Program-made: the position numbers and the translations under genes
Source of the DNA: a virus
IMG/VR virus record: IMGVR_UViG_3300037261_000033
Span: 1 to 64,000 of that record
Direction: 5' to 3' (one strand)
Length of the DNA: 64,000 nt
Shown: piece after piece, positions 63,838 to 64,000 of the stretch
Position numbering within the stretch: the first letter of the stretch is position 1
Layout: every line of letters begins with the position of its first letter
The notes under the pieces: generated by a model
Database searches by the model: none
Seen by the model: the letters and a program-made list of their open reading frames with translations, nothing else
What the model was told of the DNA's origin: nothing

Positions 63838-64000
63838 TCAGTCATTTTTCTCTCCGCGCATCATCGAATCCGCTGCCGCCTCTAGCGCCGCGTCCGCCTC
63901 TCCGTCCGGCTCTGGTTCCGCCGCCTCGACCTTCGGCGCGCTGGCGGTGCGCGCGCGCTCTTTCCTTGACCGCTTCGGTTGCGGTTCCGGCTCGCTCGTT
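63838..64000 (-). CDS. C-terminal end of a charged low-complexity protein (cut by window edge)
   Basis: A frame open from the window edge to TGA 63840-63838. About 53 residues are visible, rich in Glu, Pro, Arg and Ala (SEPEPQPKRSRKERARTASA ... EADAALEAAADSMMRGEKND). It looks like a disordered, mixed-charge tail. The main domain lies outside the window, so no function can be given. Confidence 0.5.
   Translation of the reverse strand, partial: TSEPEPQPKRSRKERARTASAPKVEAAEPEPDGEADAALEAAADSMMRGEKND

Overview
The window is one continuous stretch of a large tailed-phage (Caudoviricetes) genome. Every gene I can support lies on the minus strand, so transcription runs from position 64000 towards 1. 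Genes are tightly packed, with ATGA/TAATG stop-start overlaps at most junctions. The lambda-type tail-tip genes (M-L-K-I-J order), tape measure, chaperone pair and tail terminator indicate a siphovirus with a long non-contractile tail. Together with a lipoprotein gene carrying a lipobox, this suggests a Gram-negative or at least diderm host. I cannot name the host. No DNA polymerase, primase or integrase is present, and both ends of the window cut genes, so the genome is longer than 64 kb.

Layout in transcription order (right to left). 64000-58.5 kb: small regulatory/accessory genes, a KOW-domain protein, a 628-aa unknown, a GNAT, a secreted beta-rich protein and an odd tRNA(CAU). 58.5-53.6 kb: endolysin candidate, ParB-like protein, C5-cytosine methyltransferase, terminase small and large subunits and a nuclease. 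53.6-50.7 kb: SNF2-type helicase interrupted by an intein. 50.5-41.1 kb: accessory genes including a metallopeptidase, a HerA-like ATPase, a serine-recombinase homologue lacking its serine, an HNH homing endonuclease and a lipoprotein. 40.9-36.3 kb: tRNA-Ser, portal (DUF4055), two tiny basic proteins and a MuF head protein that appears split by a four-gene insertion. 36.2-26.8 kb: a second accessory block opened by an operator-like promoter, with a GHKL-ATPase/HExxH fusion, an AAA+ ATPase and partner, a second SNF2 helicase beside an amino-methyltransferase, and HNH genes. 26.7-22.4 kb: scaffold, major capsid protein and small virion proteins. 22.4-19.05 kb: a 1112-aa protein made of exactly fifty 20-residue repeats. 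19-11.6 kb: head-tail connectors, tail terminator, tail tube, and tail chaperones with a predicted +1 frameshift. 11.6-1 kb: tape measure and tail tip up to the receptor-binding hub.

The virion genes work as a standard packaging, head and tail assembly line, but it is broken into blocks by accessory cassettes. TerL and portal are 13 kb apart, and MuF and scaffold are 10 kb apart. Accessory genes centre on DNA modification and remodelling (two methyltransferases, two SNF2 helicases, ParB-like, HerA-like, AAA+) and mobile intron/intein-type endonucleases. Regulation visible in the sequence includes a duplicated promoter with a 38-bp operator (upstream of 36193 and 63719), a few sigma70-like promoters, two rho-independent terminators and several leader hairpins.
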